DNA of 7,646 bases, taken from contig JAFAXJ010000442.1 of assembly GCA_019241095.1 (NCBI GenBank), positions 1 to 7,646 on the forward strand, written 5' to 3'. Both the position numbers and the translations under genes were made by a program. Under the pieces are notes generated by a model, which was not told the origin of the DNA, searched no databases, and was given only the letters and a program-made list of their open reading frames with translations. Of this stretch, positions 7,047 through 7,646 are shown piece by piece (the stretch's first letter is position 1; each line of letters opens with the position of its first letter). The DNA comes from Verrucomicrobiota bacterium (GTDB lineage Bacteria > Verrucomicrobiota > Verrucomicrobiia > Chthoniobacterales > JAFAMB01).

Positions 7047-7646
7047 TTAAGACTGCTGAAGCCACCATGCGGCCCACTGTTCTGAAGATGCGCGCCGATG
7101 CTCCGTTATCTGATTCGTCGGCTGGAGATCAGCCCGTAGCTGCGCGTGCGCAAGAAGGTAAGCTCGGCAGGCATCCGACAGTGGGCGAATCTCCATACCG
7201 TTCCAAAATGCGTCCATGTCGAGCAGCACTCGTAGAACCACCATCTTGTAAGACTTGTTGAGCGCGGTTAATTCAAGCATTCGAAACCACAGGTCGACTT
7301 CTTGGAATGCCGCCGTCTCCTGGGCGGTCAGGTCGCCTTCCGCTTGGACGAACGAAAACCAGTCATTGTGCAGAGCGCGAATCGTCCCCGGCAGAAATCC
7401 GCGGTTGAAAAGCTCCGGCATTGTCGGGCGGCGGCCTAATTCATCCCTCATTGCTCGATAGGCCTCCATCGCAGCGGCCTGATTTGTCGGCAGGAGCTGG
7501 CGCAGGAGGTCTTTCGCTTCCAAATCTATATTGAGAAGGCAGCCGGGCGGCAGGTTTGCAGTGCCGCCGTCCAGCCAACGACCCAGGCCTGTCCAAGTGC
7601 ATTCATCGCCGCGCAACGAGAGGAGGTGAATGATTCGTCGAGCAAA
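7047..7646 (-). CDS. Probable superfamily 2 (DEAD/DEAH-like) helicase, C-terminal part
   Basis: This frame is open from the right edge to a TAA at 7047-7049, giving the last 199 residues of a longer protein. An in-frame TTG at 7616 exists, but the preceding codons (reading FARRIIHLLSLRG) look coding, so the gene is truncated by the window and does not start here. From memory, the sequence resembles the accessory C-terminal region of a group of long COG1061-type superfamily 2 helicases found in defence-rich regions. The landmarks are R-x2-HLL near the beginning, LPPGC, a LEAKDLLRQLL helix, DELGRRPTMPEL, WFSFVQAEGDL and, most characteristic, LTALNKSYKMVVLRVLLD. It holds no helicase motif itself; those would lie beyond the edge. 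Alternatively it is an uncharacterised helical protein. That it is a real coding region is clear; the family call is moderate. Confidence 0.6.
   Translation of the reverse strand, partial: FARRIIHLLSLRGDECTWTGLGRWLDGGTANLPPGCLLNIDLEAKDLLRQLLPTNQAAAMEAYRAMRDELGRRPTMPELFNRGFLPGTIRALHNDWFSFVQAEGDLTAQETAAFQEVDLWFRMLELTALNKSYKMVVLRVLLDMDAFWNGMEIRPLSDACRAYLLAHAQLRADLQPTNQITEHRRASSEQWAAWWLQQS

Noticed and set aside
7621..7646. AGGAGG followed by ATG at 7630 on the plus strand, looking like a gene start
   Set aside because: The spacing of about three bases is too short, it lies antisense to a well-supported coding frame, and the window ends after five codons.
1..7646. CRISPR array
   Set aside because: No set of regularly spaced direct repeats was seen anywhere in the window; the Cas4-like nuclease domain belongs to the helicase fusion.

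Overview
This looks like accessory DNA from an environmental bacterium. Base composition is near-balanced (roughly mid-50s % GC by eye). No ribosomal, metabolic or taxon-marker gene is present, so I cannot assign a lineage. Every recognisable gene is a nucleic-acid-processing enzyme of a kind that often sits in bacterial defence islands. Two long, gene-poor stretches and at least one decayed gene point to repeated gain, loss and rearrangement.

Layout, left to right. (1) A GIY-YIG-type nuclease gene (+ strand, 8-553) starts at or before the left edge. (2) Directly behind it on the same strand, about 565-1222 holds a decayed helicase gene. It is readable only as short patches that match, in the same order, the helicase part of the large gene on the opposite strand. 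(3) That large gene (- strand, 1231-4638) is intact. It encodes a 1135-residue protein joining a RecB/Cas4-like PD-(D/E)XK nuclease with an apparent Fe-S cluster, an RNase H/DnaQ-like nuclease domain and a UPF1/Dna2-like superfamily 1 helicase. (4) Positions 4639-5235 form a gap with a plausible promoter for the large gene and a small potential RNA fold. (5) A complete Mrr-type restriction endonuclease (- strand, 5236-6147) follows. (6) Positions 6148-7046 form a 0.9 kb gap with hairpins and weak coding remnants. (7) The C-terminal 199 residues of a probable superfamily 2 helicase (- strand, 7047-7646) run off the right edge.

How the genes relate. The large gene, mrr and the right-edge helicase share the minus strand, but gaps of about 600 and 900 bases separate them, so they are probably independent units. 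Known family functions suggest handling of foreign or modified DNA: Mrr cuts modified DNA, and nuclease-helicase fusions process DNA or RNA substrates. No DNA methyltransferase is visible, which fits Mrr because it does not need a partner methylase.

The most notable observation is the convergent pair of an intact and a decayed homologous helicase, whose 3' ends lie about 10 bases apart. The decayed copy starts abruptly, without its Walker A motif or nuclease domains, only about 25 bases after the GIY-YIG gene. This suggests that a deletion or recombination event joined the two.
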